Shown here piece by piece: positions 55,029 through 63,701 of a stretch of DNA of 64,000 bases (its first letter is position 1; each line of letters opens with the position of its first letter). A model generated the notes under the pieces. The model did not search any database. It was not told the origin of the DNA and was given only the letters and a program-made list of their open reading frames with translations. The stretch lies in assembly GCF_009363695.1 (NCBI RefSeq), contig NZ_CP045403.1, positions 3,420,501-3,484,500 on the forward strand, given 5' to 3'. Position numbers and translations under genes: made by a program. Source of the stretch: Bacillus sp. THAF10 (lineage in GTDB: Bacteria; Bacillota; Bacilli; Bacillales; Bacillaceae_I).

Positions 55029-56507
55029 TTATTTAAAGAGTGTCTTCATTGCTTCGAGTAGCTGAACATCGTTTTCCTTCGCTCGCACGGCATCCAGTAG
55101 CTTTGCCTGTAGCTGTTCAGCTGTTTTGCTGTCGACCTTTCCTGAAGGTGTGAGGTCATTTTCTGATTGGAATTTCTTCACGGCGTCTTCTGTTCCTTTA
55201 TTGAAGTAGCCATCCTCACGCCCTGGATCAAAGTCAAGGCCCTTTAGCATCACCTGGACATTTTTCACTTTTTCACTGTTTGTATCTAGCGCTAGTACTT
55301 CATCCTCTTCCAAGCTAATCGGATTTGCATAGAAGTATTCCGGCTGCTTCACTTCAACGGTAGGTTTGACACCTTCCTTATGAATCCAGTTTCCGTCAGG
55401 TGTTAGCCATTTGTAGAGTGTTAGCTTTAAATTGCTTCCGTCTCCAAGGTCTAGTGCTTGTTGGACGGTTCCTTTACCAAAGGATGCCTCCCCGACGATA
55501 TCATATCCCCCTGCTTCTTTTAAAGCACCGGCAAGGATTTCAGAGGCGGATGCACTACCTTTGTCAATAAGCGTGACAATTTCATATGGCTTTTTCTCTG
55601 TTAGCGAAGAGAAGAAACGCTGCTTTTCTCCATCACGTTGTTCAATTTGCACATATGGCTTATCTTTTGTAACTAGCTCAGAAGCCATCATTTGGACCTG
55701 ATCTAAAAGTCCACCTGGGTTTCCGCGCACATCAATGACAAGCCCATCAATATTTTGCTCTTCAAGAGCGGCTAGCTGCTTCTTAAAATCTTCCCCTGTA
55801 TCTTGAGAGAAGGAGGTAATTTGGATGTAGCCTACCTTTTTCCCATCTTGTTCGTACGTATCAGAGTATACTGTTTCAATTGGAATGGTATCACGGGTCA
55901 CTTCCACATTAAAAGGCTCTTGCACACCTGGACGTTGAATCTGAAGGGTAACAACTGTACCTTTTTTGCCTCGTATTTTTAAAACAGCTTGATACAAGTC
56001 TAATCCTTCAATATCTTCCTCATCCACTTTTAGTATTTGATCGTTTGGCTGTAACCCTGCTTTCTCAGCAGGTGAGCCCTTAAATGGTGAGACGATGGTG
56101 ACCTTCCCATTTTGCATGCCAACCTCTGCTCCAATACCTTCAAAGGAGGATTCCAGTGACTGCGTGAATTGCTCGGCTGTATCTTTATCCATATAAACAG
56201 AGTATGGGTCCTCTAGTTGGTCAACCATACCCTGAATGGCACCTTCAATTAACTTATCTGATTCTGTTTCTTCCACATAGCGAGAAGAGATAATTTCATA
56301 GGCCTTTTGTATTTTTTCCATGTTCTCGGCTATCTGTTTTGGCGATTCCTTTGGGGCTGCCTGCTCCGAGTCGTTTGTTAAGGGATTTTGCTCCGTTGGC
56401 ACGGCAGCTGCTGAGTCATGCCCAAGCCACTGAATACCAGCATACATCCCTGCTGCACCAATAAAAATTGATAAAACCATTAATACTGCAACTAGTTTGC
56501 GATTCAT
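55029..56507 (-). CDS. ctpB: Carboxy-terminal processing protease CtpB (S41)
   Basis: 492 residues. Signal anchor at 1-30; PDZ domain at about 100-185 (FEGIGAEVGMQNGKVTIVSPFKGSPAEKAGL); S41 core with catalytic Ser in DKGSASASEILAGAL, Lys in ASFGKGTVQQ and Gln two residues on; C-terminal peptidoglycan-binding repeat (VQVMLKGLDFDPGREDGYFNKGTEDAVKKFQ). In B. subtilis CtpB cleaves SpoIVFA to help activate SigK processing. GAGGAGGAG leads ATG 56507. The 419-bp gap above is AT-rich, with one strong hairpin. Confidence 0.95.
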   Translation of the reverse strand: MNRKLVAVLMVLSIFIGAAGMYAGIQWLGHDSAAAVPTEQNPLTNDSEQAAPKESPKQIAENMEKIQKAYEIISSRYVEETESDKLIEGAIQGMVDQLEDPYSVYMDKDTAEQFTQSLESSFEGIGAEVGMQNGKVTIVSPFKGSPAEKAGLQPNDQILKVDEEDIEGLDLYQAVLKIRGKKGTVVTLQIQRPGVQEPFNVEVTRDTIPIETVYSDTYEQDGKKVGYIQITSFSQDTGEDFKKQLAALEEQNIDGLVIDVRGNPGGLLDQVQMMASELVTKDKPYVQIEQRDGEKQRFFSSLTEKKPYEIVTLIDKGSASASEILAGALKEAGGYDIVGEASFGKGTVQQALDLGDGSNLKLTLYKWLTPDGNWIHKEGVKPTVEVKQPEYFYANPISLEEDEVLALDTNSEKVKNVQVMLKGLDFDPGREDGYFNKGTEDAVKKFQSENDLTPSGKVDSKTAEQLQAKLLDAVRAKENDVQLLEAMKTLFK

Positions 56508-56631
56508 GAAAGCTCCTCCTCATCCTTTACCACATACCGAACATTTGATATGACGCAATTGTACCATAGCAAGTTGATGGTTGGAAATTATTATATTATG
56601 TAGGGATTCTGGCCACGTTCAAATTGCAACA

Positions 56632-56663
56632 AAAGGCATTACACAGATTAGTGTAATGCCTTT
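56632..56663. other. Orphan 13-bp hairpin upstream of ctpB
   Basis: AAAGGCATTACAC (56632-56644) and GTGTAATGCCTTT (56651-56663) are perfectly complementary with a 6-nt loop. A T-rich tail on the minus strand gives it terminator shape, but no gene ends nearby on that strand. The remainder of the gap (56508-56926) shows no other feature I can support. Confidence 0.7.
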
Positions 56664-56926
56664 GTAATGGCTATTATATGTGATGCTTGTACGTATTATG
56701 TGTACAATATTATGCTTTTACACTAACTAGTAACAAAACACTATTAACTCTCTTTTTCTTTTTTAAATAAAACCATTTTTGATGCATTTTATCCGTTCTT
56801 AGCATTTCCCCAAGTCTTCTTTTCTATAGCAAAAAAATAAGATATTCACTAGTACTAGTATCTACACCTATACATATCAAATCTACTTACATAAACTATA
56901 TTATCTACCAGAATGGAGGTGATTCT

Positions 56927-57370
56927 ATGCTGAAATTTTTTATTGCTAGATTGAGAGGCGAAGAAGAAGTGCCACCTGTTCGAACGAGAGCATTTGGTAT
57001 TGCAAAATTTGTGGCCAATAAAAAAAGAGATAAATTGAAGTTTTATCTGGAAGTTAATGATATAGAAAACTTTGTCCAGGCACACATCCATTTTGGAAAT
57101 CGTGGAGTAAATGGACCTGTCCTAGCATTCCTCTTTGGCGCTGATTTGGCTACACTTGCGGAACAAAATGGCATTTCGACACGACGAGGGGTTGTTACCG
57201 GAATAATCACAGATGAGGACATTGTACCAAACGATGAAGGAATCGATTCTGTAAAAGATTTAATCAAAGCTATGGAAAAAAAGAAAACGTATGTAAATGT
57301 TCATACGGAACAAAATCTGGGTGGGGAAATCAGAGGCCAAATTATTCCTTTAAAATTCCATCACTGTTAG
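56927..57370 (+). CDS. CHRD-domain protein
   Basis: 147 residues without signal peptide, essentially one CHRD (chordin-like) domain. Motifs: GEEEVPPVRTRAFGIAKF at the start, AHIHFGNRGVNGPVLAFLFG in the middle and VNVHTEQNLGGEIRGQI near the end. CHRD domains bind partner proteins or surfaces; some Bacillus members are spore-associated (not established here). GGAGGTGATTCT precedes the ATG, and CATAAACTATATTA upstream resembles a sporulation -10, but I could not place a matching -35. Monocistronic, plus strand. Confidence 0.85.
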   Translation: MLKFFIARLRGEEEVPPVRTRAFGIAKFVANKKRDKLKFYLEVNDIENFVQAHIHFGNRGVNGPVLAFLFGADLATLAEQNGISTRRGVVTGIITDEDIVPNDEGIDSVKDLIKAMEKKKTYVNVHTEQNLGGEIRGQIIPLKFHHC

Positions 57371-57372
57371 TC

Positions 57373-57418
57373 AAAAAAAAACACAACTTTGTCACTCGGT
57401 ATGACAAAGTTGTGTTTT
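57373..57418. terminator. Bidirectional terminator between CHRD and M23 genes
   Basis: ACACAACTTTGTCA (57381-57394) and TGACAAAGTTGTGT (57402-57415) pair perfectly, A-run and T-run on either side. Confidence 0.93.
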
Positions 57419-57445
57419 GTTAATCGTGCTTTTGGCAACACAATA

Positions 57446-58762
57446 TTAGAAATTAATGTAGTGAGCAGGGTTAACTGCGTTGGATTTTGATCCGTTCCAA
57501 GAGCCTTTGTGAAGCTCAAAGTGTAAGTGAGGACCTGTGGAGAAACCAGTGTTCCCCATATATCCAATTGTTTGACCCTGTGACACGCTTGTACCAGCTG
57601 GTAAGCCTTGAGCTTCCAAGTGGGCATACACAGTTGTCCACGTTTGGCCATTGATGTAATGCGTGATGAATACTACATATCCATAGGAGTCAGAATAATA
57701 GGATTGGAAGATCGTTCCTGGAGCTGAAGCTACAATAGGAACAGCGCCTGGTTGACCTCTTTTACTAATATCTACTCCAAAGTGATTTCCTCCACGAGTA
57801 CCAAATGAGTCAGATACTCTGCCTGTAGCTGGACGAATCCACGTACTATTGGATGGTGCTGGTGGTGGAGAAGAAACTGTTTCTGGACTTGAAGAACCAC
57901 CAGAGTTTGCTTGTTTGGCACGTGCTGCAGCTTCTTCCGCTTTTCTGCGTTCTTCTGCTTTTCTGCGCTCTTCTGCTTCTCTTCTCGCTCTTTCTTCTGC
58001 TGCCTTAATTTCCGCACGAATTGCTTTTTCTTGAGCAGCAAGTACTTCTGCTTCGTTTTCTAATTCATAAATTTGTGATTGTGTTTCTTCCACTTTAATA
58101 ACAAGCTTGTGCATTACTTTATCTTTTTCTTTGATTTGGCTTTGCAGCTCAGCTTCCATATTTTCTAAATCGACTAATTGTTGTTCAAGGGACAATAATT
58201 GTTCCCGGACTTCTTGCTCTTTTTCTTCAAGTAGCTTCAAGTCATCTTGATGAGCTTTTAGAATATCACGATCTGCTTGTACAATGGTTGCTACCGCTCC
58301 AACACGGTCAATAAAATCACCAAAGCTTTGTGCACCTAGTAAAACATCTAAATAGTTTACGGCTCCTCCACCCTCTTGGAAGGAACGAGCGCGATCTTCT
58401 AGAAGCTCATTTCTCTTTTCAATTCTTTCTTTAAGGACCTTGATTTCTTCTTTTAACTTTTCAATTTCCTTACGAGTTGTGTCGATTTCTTCTTTTTTGG
58501 CACTGATTTTACCTTTTGTCTCAGAAACAGCTAGGTCTAAGCGCTTAATTTCTTGCTCGAGATCTTTTTTCTCAGCTTCAAGCTCTTTTACCTCTTCTTG
58601 TTTTTTCGATTTAGTAGAATCATTGTTCCATCTTTGCTTTTTTACATCTTCCAGTCGTTCCTGCATTTCATTGGCAGATACCTTTTCTGTTAGACCGGAA
58701 GAGAAAAATCCAGAAAAGCCAATAACTGCGGCAATAGCAACGATACCAAACTTTCTTCTCAT
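57446..58762 (-). CDS. M23 (LytM) peptidoglycan hydrolase with long coiled coil, FtsEX-linked
   Basis: 438 residues. Signal peptide at about 1-30, coiled coil at about 31-255 (heptads such as QEEVKELEAEKKDLEQEIKRL), Arg/Glu/Ala-rich linker (ERRKAEERRKAEEAAARAK), Pro/Ser linker, and LytM domain at about 325-435 with Zn motifs HFGVDISKRG and GPHLHFELH. It has the EnvC/PcsB type of layout: the coiled coil contacts FtsX and conformational change activates a wall hydrolase. It lies directly after ftsX, with a 9-bp hairpin between. Both Zn-binding His motifs appear intact, so it should be an active endopeptidase. Confidence 0.9.
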   Translation of the reverse strand: MRRKFGIVAIAAVIGFSGFFSSGLTEKVSANEMQERLEDVKKQRWNNDSTKSKKQEEVKELEAEKKDLEQEIKRLDLAVSETKGKISAKKEEIDTTRKEIEKLKEEIKVLKERIEKRNELLEDRARSFQEGGGAVNYLDVLLGAQSFGDFIDRVGAVATIVQADRDILKAHQDDLKLLEEKEQEVREQLLSLEQQLVDLENMEAELQSQIKEKDKVMHKLVIKVEETQSQIYELENEAEVLAAQEKAIRAEIKAAEERARREAEERRKAEERRKAEEAAARAKQANSGGSSSPETVSSPPPAPSNSTWIRPATGRVSDSFGTRGGNHFGVDISKRGQPGAVPIVASAPGTIFQSYYSDSYGYVVFITHYINGQTWTTVYAHLEAQGLPAGTSVSQGQTIGYMGNTGFSTGPHLHFELHKGSWNGSKSNAVNPAHYINF

Positions 58763-58790
58763 CCCTTACTTCCCCCTAAGCTTAAATCCC

Positions 58791-58820
58791 TTCTTCAGGA
58801 GCAACCCCGCCCCTGAAGAA
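58791..58820 (-). other. Intercistronic hairpin ftsX-M23 gene
   Basis: TTCTTCAGG (58791-58799) and CCTGAAGAA (58812-58820), 9-bp perfect stem, no T-run after it. It may set relative levels of FtsX and hydrolase. Confidence 0.6.
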
Positions 58821-58840
58821 TCTCTTTTTATTTGATAAAT

Positions 58841-59734
58841 CTATACCTTTAGGAATTTGCGAACAGACATCATACTTCCCCAAACACCGATAAATGCTCC
58901 AATCGCCACCAGTATGGCAATGACCTGGAATGCAAATGGGTAGAAAGGAAGTAATTGAATAAATGTGCCTTGCACTCTTGGTTGTATTAAATCTATTAAA
59001 TAATAGTAGGATGTTAGGATAAGTCCAATAGGAACAAGAGATCCCAGAACTCCCAGCCACAACCCTTCTAAGAAAAATGGCCAACGGATAAATCCGTTTG
59101 TTGCTCCAACAAGCTTCATAATTTCAATTTCTTTTCTTCTTGCAAAAATAGTAATCTTAATGGTGTTGGATATTAAGAACATCGCGGTAAAAACAAGGCC
59201 AAGAATGAGGGCAAGTCCTATGTTTCTTGCAATCTCAAACACTTTGAAAAGTCTTTCTACCGTTTCCGCTCCATAAATGACCTTATGGGTATGGTCAAAG
59301 CTGTCAATTTTTTTTGCAACCTTTATGGTGTCTTGAGGAGTGGAGGTTTTTACGATAAAGACATCGTACAGCGGGTTATTCTGTTCAAACAGTTCAAACG
59401 CACTGCCATCCTCACCAAAGCTGTCCACTAAGCTTTTTAGCTCATTTTCTTTAGAAGAGAAATCTACTGTTTCTACTTCGGATAAATTGGTGATTTGCTC
59501 TCTCAATTTGTCTTGATCAGCTTTTTCTGCCGTTAGATCAATATGAACTTTGATTTGTACATCATTTTCAATTTCAGATGCAACATTATTCAAGTTCATC
59601 ATCAGGACAAGAAATACACCAACAAGCAAAAGTGTTACCGTTACAGCACTGACGGATGCAAAGGTCATCCAGCCATTACGCGCCAAGCTTTTTCCGCTTT
59701 CCTTTAGGTGCCTTGACAGAGTTCTAGGCTTCAT
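58841..59734 (-). CDS. ftsX: Cell division ABC permease FtsX
   Basis: 297 residues, four membrane spans with the large extracellular loop (about residues 50-165) that binds the partner hydrolase. RHLKESGKSLARNGWMTFAS at the start is typical. ATG 59734 is 9 nt after AGGGGG and overlaps ftsE by 11 nt; a longer frame lies inside ftsE. FtsEX in Bacillus controls peptidoglycan hydrolases for growth and, in sporulation, septum fate. Confidence 0.95.
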   Translation of the reverse strand: MKPRTLSRHLKESGKSLARNGWMTFASVSAVTVTLLLVGVFLVLMMNLNNVASEIENDVQIKVHIDLTAEKADQDKLREQITNLSEVETVDFSSKENELKSLVDSFGEDGSAFELFEQNNPLYDVFIVKTSTPQDTIKVAKKIDSFDHTHKVIYGAETVERLFKVFEIARNIGLALILGLVFTAMFLISNTIKITIFARRKEIEIMKLVGATNGFIRWPFFLEGLWLGVLGSLVPIGLILTSYYYLIDLIQPRVQGTFIQLLPFYPFAFQVIAILVAIGAFIGVWGSMMSVRKFLKV

Positions 59735-60410
59735 AACCATAGTCCCCCTCTGCCTGGTCACGCGCGATCCTTCCATTTTCAATTGCAATTACACGCTTCT
59801 TGATGGTGTTAACAATCTCTCTGTTGTGCGTAGCCATTACTATTGTTGTGCCTTTGTTGTTGATTTCTTCAAATATGCTCATAATTTCCCATGATGTGTC
59901 AGGATCAAGGTTCCCTGTTGGCTCATCGGCAATCATCACTTTTGGGTTATTTACAATGGAACGTGCGATAGAGATACGTTGCTGTTCTCCACCTGAAAGC
60001 TCATTTGGAAGATGACGGGCCTTGTGCTTGAGCTTTACAAGGTCTAACACTTCCATTACACGCTTCTTAATATTTTTCGGGCTTTCTTCAATTACCTCAA
60101 GCGCAAAAGCTACATTTTCATAAACCGTTAGCTGCGGTAAAAGCTTGAAGTCCTGAAAGACAACTCCGATGTTTCTTCTTAAAATTGGAACTCGCTTTTC
60201 TTTAAGCTTTGAAAGATTTACTCCATCTATAATAATGCTTCCGCTAGTTGGTTTTTCTTCACGGTACATCATTTTGATGAAGGTGGACTTTCCTGCTCCA
60301 CTCGGTCCCACTACATAAACAAACTCGCCTGGTTTAATTTTTATATTGATACCATCCACAGCTTGTACGCCGTTTGGGTATTTTTTAAAAACATCTTGCA
60401 TTTCAATCAT
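59724..60410 (-). CDS. ftsE: Cell division ATP-binding protein FtsE
   Basis: 228 residues. Walker A VVGPSGAGKSTFIKMM, signature LSGGEQQRISIARSI, Walker B KVMIADEPTGNLD and the His switch VMATHNRE are intact. It powers FtsX. AAAGGTGATTAA precedes the ATG. First gene of ftsE-ftsX-M23; promoter about 165 nt upstream. Confidence 0.98.
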   Translation of the reverse strand: MIEMQDVFKKYPNGVQAVDGINIKIKPGEFVYVVGPSGAGKSTFIKMMYREEKPTSGSIIIDGVNLSKLKEKRVPILRRNIGVVFQDFKLLPQLTVYENVAFALEVIEESPKNIKKRVMEVLDLVKLKHKARHLPNELSGGEQQRISIARSIVNNPKVMIADEPTGNLDPDTSWEIMSIFEEINNKGTTIVMATHNREIVNTIKKRVIAIENGRIARDQAEGDYGYEA

Positions 60411-60576
60411 TTAATCACCTTTTGGGTAAAAATTTGAATCTCATTGCAAATCCCAGCGTTTCGACATTTTTCTCCTTGGGATGTATGTAAAAGCAATAAG
60501 GGAAATCTCCATATACCGCATTTCGTCATTGCGTATGTATATTAAAACTAAAATTTCCGCATAAATTCACTCTATT

Positions 60577-60585
60577 ATTATAGCA
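60577..60585 (-). promoter_or_regulatory. Extended -10 promoter for ftsEX
   Basis: TGC-TATAAT on the minus strand (60577-60585) without a good -35; leader about 160 nt. The 569-bp gap 60411-60979 otherwise holds MITE copy C and the cccB terminator. Confidence 0.6.
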
Positions 60586-60735
60586 TCTATTTCGACAAAA
60601 TAAGAGTATTTATTATTACAGTTTCTTTTCATTTCTGATATAACATTGGAAATAGAGGGGGTTGTTTCCTGTTTTTAGGAAAGGTGTCGAAATATAATGT
60701 CGGTTTTCAACGGAAAAAGAGAGAGAGTTTCATTC

Positions 60736-60936
60736 AAGCAAAAGGCTGTTTTCGTAAACTTTGTTGCTACTGCGTAAAGTTAAGCAACACGTAATCGACA
60801 TTGCTGTCGTGCTCTTTTCGTAGAGGAAGTTTTAATTATGTGGCAACTTTTCTTCTAATAATAACTGGAAAAAGTCTAAAAGCGGATTTTTTCCTAGTTT
60901 AATAGCAACAAGCTTTTAGAAAAAAGCGAAGCAAAA
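60736..60936 (+). repeat. MITE-like element, copy C, with perfect 8-bp target duplication
   Basis: The element is 60744-60928 (185 bp). Left end GGCTGTTTTCGTAAACTTTG, right end GCTTTTAGAAAAAAGCG; inverted TTGTTGCTA/TAGCAACAA cores. It is flanked by identical AAGCAAAA at 60736-60743 and 60929-60936. The right copy is part of the T-tract of the cccB terminator. Confidence 0.95.
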
Positions 60937-60968
60937 AAATTAGGACCTTCCGTTTTGTCGGAAAGTCC
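60933..60968 (-). terminator. Terminator of cccB
   Basis: GGACTTTCCG and CGGAAGGTCC (60943-60968, one mismatch) then T7 on the minus strand; tail is the MITE C insertion point. Confidence 0.88.
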
Positions 60969-60979
60969 ATTCTTTTCGC

Positions 60980-61318
60980 TTATTTATGCTCTGCTAACCA
61001 GCCTGCAAGTGTTGCCGCTTCATTTTCATCATTAATTACTACCGGCATAGATCCTTTACCATTTAAAATGATGTTTTTAATTTCTTCCTCACTATATTTA
61101 CTGCCGACTTTTTGAAGGCTTGGTCCGCTACCACCCTCCATGTTTCCGCCGTGACAGCCAATACAGCTTTGATTAAACAGCTCTTCTGCTTCAGCATTTT
61201 CTACCATCGCGAACTCGCCGTCACCTGATGTTTCCTTGCCTTCATTTCCACCGCCACCACAAGCAGCTAAAGTAATTAAGGATGTGCCTAAAACAAATGC
61301 CATAAAGTACTTTTTCAA
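60980..61318 (-). CDS. cccB: Lipoprotein cytochrome c-551
   Basis: 112 residues. Lipobox LITLAACGGG, an acidic Gly/Glu linker, then one class I cytochrome c domain with heme motif CIGCHGG and distal Met in GKGSMPVVI. It carries electrons to terminal oxidases at the outer membrane face. TTG at 61318 is taken as start: GGGGG lies 7 nt upstream and it begins a compact signal peptide (KKYFMAFVLGTSL). The ATG at 61333 has no ribosome-binding site. Position beside ftsE matches B. subtilis. Confidence 0.93.
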   Translation of the reverse strand: MKKYFMAFVLGTSLITLAACGGGGNEGKETSGDGEFAMVENAEAEELFNQSCIGCHGGNMEGGSGPSLQKVGSKYSEEEIKNIILNGKGSMPVVINDENEAATLAGWLAEHK

Positions 61319-61377
61319 AGATAAGTCCCCCATTCAGAGATGTAATTATTACCAAGAATGGTTATATTATAACCTAA

Positions 61378-62247
61378 TTACTCTCTTTTAAAACCCTCTC
61401 CAAGTACCTCAGAAGCGTTCGTTACAACGACAAAGGCAGACGGGTCAATGGTGCGCACCACTTGTTTCAATTTTGTGAATTCTGTTTGGTCCACCACACA
61501 CATTAAAACAGGAAGTTCCGTTTCTGTATAACCGCCATATGCAGAGAGCTTCGTAACTCCTCTGTCAATTTTCGTAAGAATTGCAGCTTTTACTTCTGCT
61601 TCTTGCTTGGTAATGATGATTGCCATTTTCGAATAACCAAGACCTACCTGAACAAAATCAATCGTTTTACTTGTCACAAAGAGACCAATCAATGCATACA
61701 TTCCAAGCTCTAAATTAAACACAAATGCAGATGAAATGACGATAAGGCCATCAATAATTGCCACACATGCACCAAGCGTCAAGCCTGTATACTTGTGAAT
61801 GATTTGCGCAGCAAGGTCTGTTCCCCCAGTGGATGCACGCCCACGAAAAACAAGACCTAAACCGAGTCCGACCCCGATTCCACCAAATAAACTACCGAGT
61901 AGCGGGTCCTTTGTAGCAGGGTCCATTCCACTTGTCCAAAGAACGATGAGCGGTAAAGTAATGGTTCCTACTAAGGTCTTTAGTCCAAACTGCTTTCCTA
62001 ATAAAAATACCCCTGCTAAGAAAAGAGGAATATTAAAGCACAATTGCACAATCCCTGGCTCCCAGCCAATGACAGCATCGAGTATGGTACTGATTCCACT
62101 TACTCCACCAGAAGCAACCCTGTTAGGTAGCAAGAACAAGTTAAACGCCAAAGCCACAATGGCAGAACCGAGGATAACATATGTATATTCTTTTACACGC
62201 TGATATAGAGGATTTACTGTATACCCATTTCTATTTTTACGACTCAC
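61378..62247 (-). CDS. yvjA: YitT/DUF2179 family membrane protein YvjA
   Basis: 289 residues. Five membrane spans in the first 200 residues (YTYVILGSAIVALAFNLFLLP, GIVQLCFNIPLFLAGVFLLG, and so on), with RGRASTGGTDLAAQII as the family motif. A C-terminal DUF2179 domain (about 205-285, IITKQEAEVKAAILTKIDRGVTKLSAYGGY) may bind a ligand. Function is unknown. The start is GTG at 62247, 9 nt after GGAGG; the open frame continues 59 codons further upstream with no signal. Confidence 0.9.
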   Translation of the reverse strand: MSRKNRNGYTVNPLYQRVKEYTYVILGSAIVALAFNLFLLPNRVASGGVSGISTILDAVIGWEPGIVQLCFNIPLFLAGVFLLGKQFGLKTLVGTITLPLIVLWTSGMDPATKDPLLGSLFGGIGVGLGLGLVFRGRASTGGTDLAAQIIHKYTGLTLGACVAIIDGLIVISSAFVFNLELGMYALIGLFVTSKTIDFVQVGLGYSKMAIIITKQEAEVKAAILTKIDRGVTKLSAYGGYTETELPVLMCVVDQTEFTKLKQVVRTIDPSAFVVVTNASEVLGEGFKRE

Positions 62248-62414
62248 GTTGATGAACCTCCAAAGAAGCATTTTTAACACATAACGAGCAAGAGTATAGC
62301 ACGGGTTCATGCGGGTGTAAATGGCATTGATATAACGTGGTAAAGCGTTAAATAATAAGGGTTGTGATGGTTTGTACTTAGTTTTTCCTATTGAAGTGGG
62401 GATATGCGAAGACA

Positions 62415-62451
62415 GAAAAAACACCCTTAAGCAAAATGCTAAAGGGTGTTA
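62415..62451 (-). terminator. Terminator of prfB
   Basis: ACACCCTTAAGCA (62421-62433) and TGCTAAAGGGTGT (62438-62449) pair almost fully, then TTTTTT on the minus strand. Confidence 0.9.
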
Positions 62452-62460
62452 TATCTCCTA

Positions 62461-63559
62461 TTACAATTTTGAACGCAAATATGCATCAATGAATGGATCT
62501 AAATCGCCGTCCATCACTGCTTGCGTATTACCGACCTCGAAACTTGTTCGATGATCTTTTACCATAGAATATGGATGGAACACGTAAGAACGGATTTGCG
62601 AGCCCCAGCCGATATCTTTTTGTTCGCCACGAATTTCATCGAGCTCCGCTTGTTGCTCATCCAGCTTCTTTTGATAAAGTTTAGCCTGCAACATTTTCAT
62701 CGCACGCTCACGGTTCTTAATTTGCGAACGTTCCGTTTGGCAGGTTACGACTACTCCTGTTGGCGTGTGAGTGATACGAACAGCAGAGTCGGTGGTGTTG
62801 ATGTGCTGTCCACCCGCACCACTTGCGCGATACGTATCAATTTTCAAGTCTTCTGTGCGAATATCAATTTCAATATTGTCATCAAATTCCGGCATTACTT
62901 CACAGGAGACAAAGGAAGTATGACGGCGCCCGGAGGAGTCAAACGGCGAGATGCGCACAAGGCGGTGTACACCTTTTTCTGCTTTTAAATATCCATAGGC
63001 GTTATGCCCTTTGATTAACAAGGTAACACTCTTGATACCAGCTTCATCACCTGGAAGGTAATCGAGTGTTTCGACTTTAAAGCCTTTACGCTCTGCCCAG
63101 CGCGTGTACATGCGAAGGAGCAAGGAGCCCCAGTCCTGCGATTCCGTACCACCTGCTCCTGGGTGCAGTTCTAAAATGGCATTGTTTTTATCATGCTCGC
63201 CACTTAGTAATAATTGAAGCTCAAATTTATTAAAATCTTCAGCTACCGTTTTTATCTCACTTGCCAGTTCTGCTTGAAGGTCAGCATCTGGCTCTTCTTT
63301 TACAAGCTCATATGTTAACTGCAGGTTTTCATAGTTCTCGCTTAATTCATGAAACTGCGCTACTGGTTCTTTCATTGCATTTGCTTCATTAATTATCGCT
63401 TGAGCCTCATTTTGATTGTTCCAAAATTCCGGATTGGACATTTCATTATCTAACTCTGCAATACGGCGTTCCTTTGCCTCTAAGTCAAAGGGACCCCCTA
63501 AATTCAACTAATCGCTTAGCCATTTTTTCTAACTCGTGCCGAATTTCTACTAATTCCAT
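62461..63559 (-). CDS. prfB: Peptide chain release factor 2, with programmed +1 frameshift
   Basis: Frame 0 begins at ATG 63559 after AGGTGAAGGAA and runs 24 codons ([16 protein letters not shown]...FRGSL) to an in-frame TGA at 63487-63485. Reading continues in the +1 frame to 62461, about 365 residues in all. The GGQ motif [16 protein letters not shown] and the stop-codon recognition region [15 protein letters not shown] are present. RF2 terminates at UGA and UAA. The frameshift is the well-known autoregulation: low RF2 slows reading of UGA and favours the shift. Downstream of secA. Confidence 0.98.
63485..63499 (-). promoter_or_regulatory. RF2 programmed frameshift site
   Basis: Minus strand AGGGGG-TCC-CTT-TGA-C: internal Shine-Dalgarno (63494-63499), slippery CTT and UGA followed by C, the standard spacing. 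Confidence 0.96.
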
Positions 63560-63652
63560 TTCCTTCACCTCATAATTTCTTTCCTGTGTTTTCTGACAGG
63601 GCAACTAATACCTTATCATATCGTATTTAAATGAAATAAAAAAGTACCTAGG

Positions 63653-63687
63653 AAAAAGAAAAGCAGAGCTTAATTAGCCCCACTTTT
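63653..63687 (-). terminator. Terminator of secA
   Basis: AAAAGTGGGGCT and AGCTCTGCTTTT (63659-63687) form a 12-bp stem including G-T pairs; CTTTTTCC follows on the minus strand. Confidence 0.75.
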
Positions 63688-63701
63688 CTTAGCTGCTTTG
63701 G

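Noticed and set aside
62247..62424. 59-residue N-terminal extension of YvjA
   Set aside because: No start signal; the GTG at 62247 has GGAGG at 9 nt and gives the usual YitT start.
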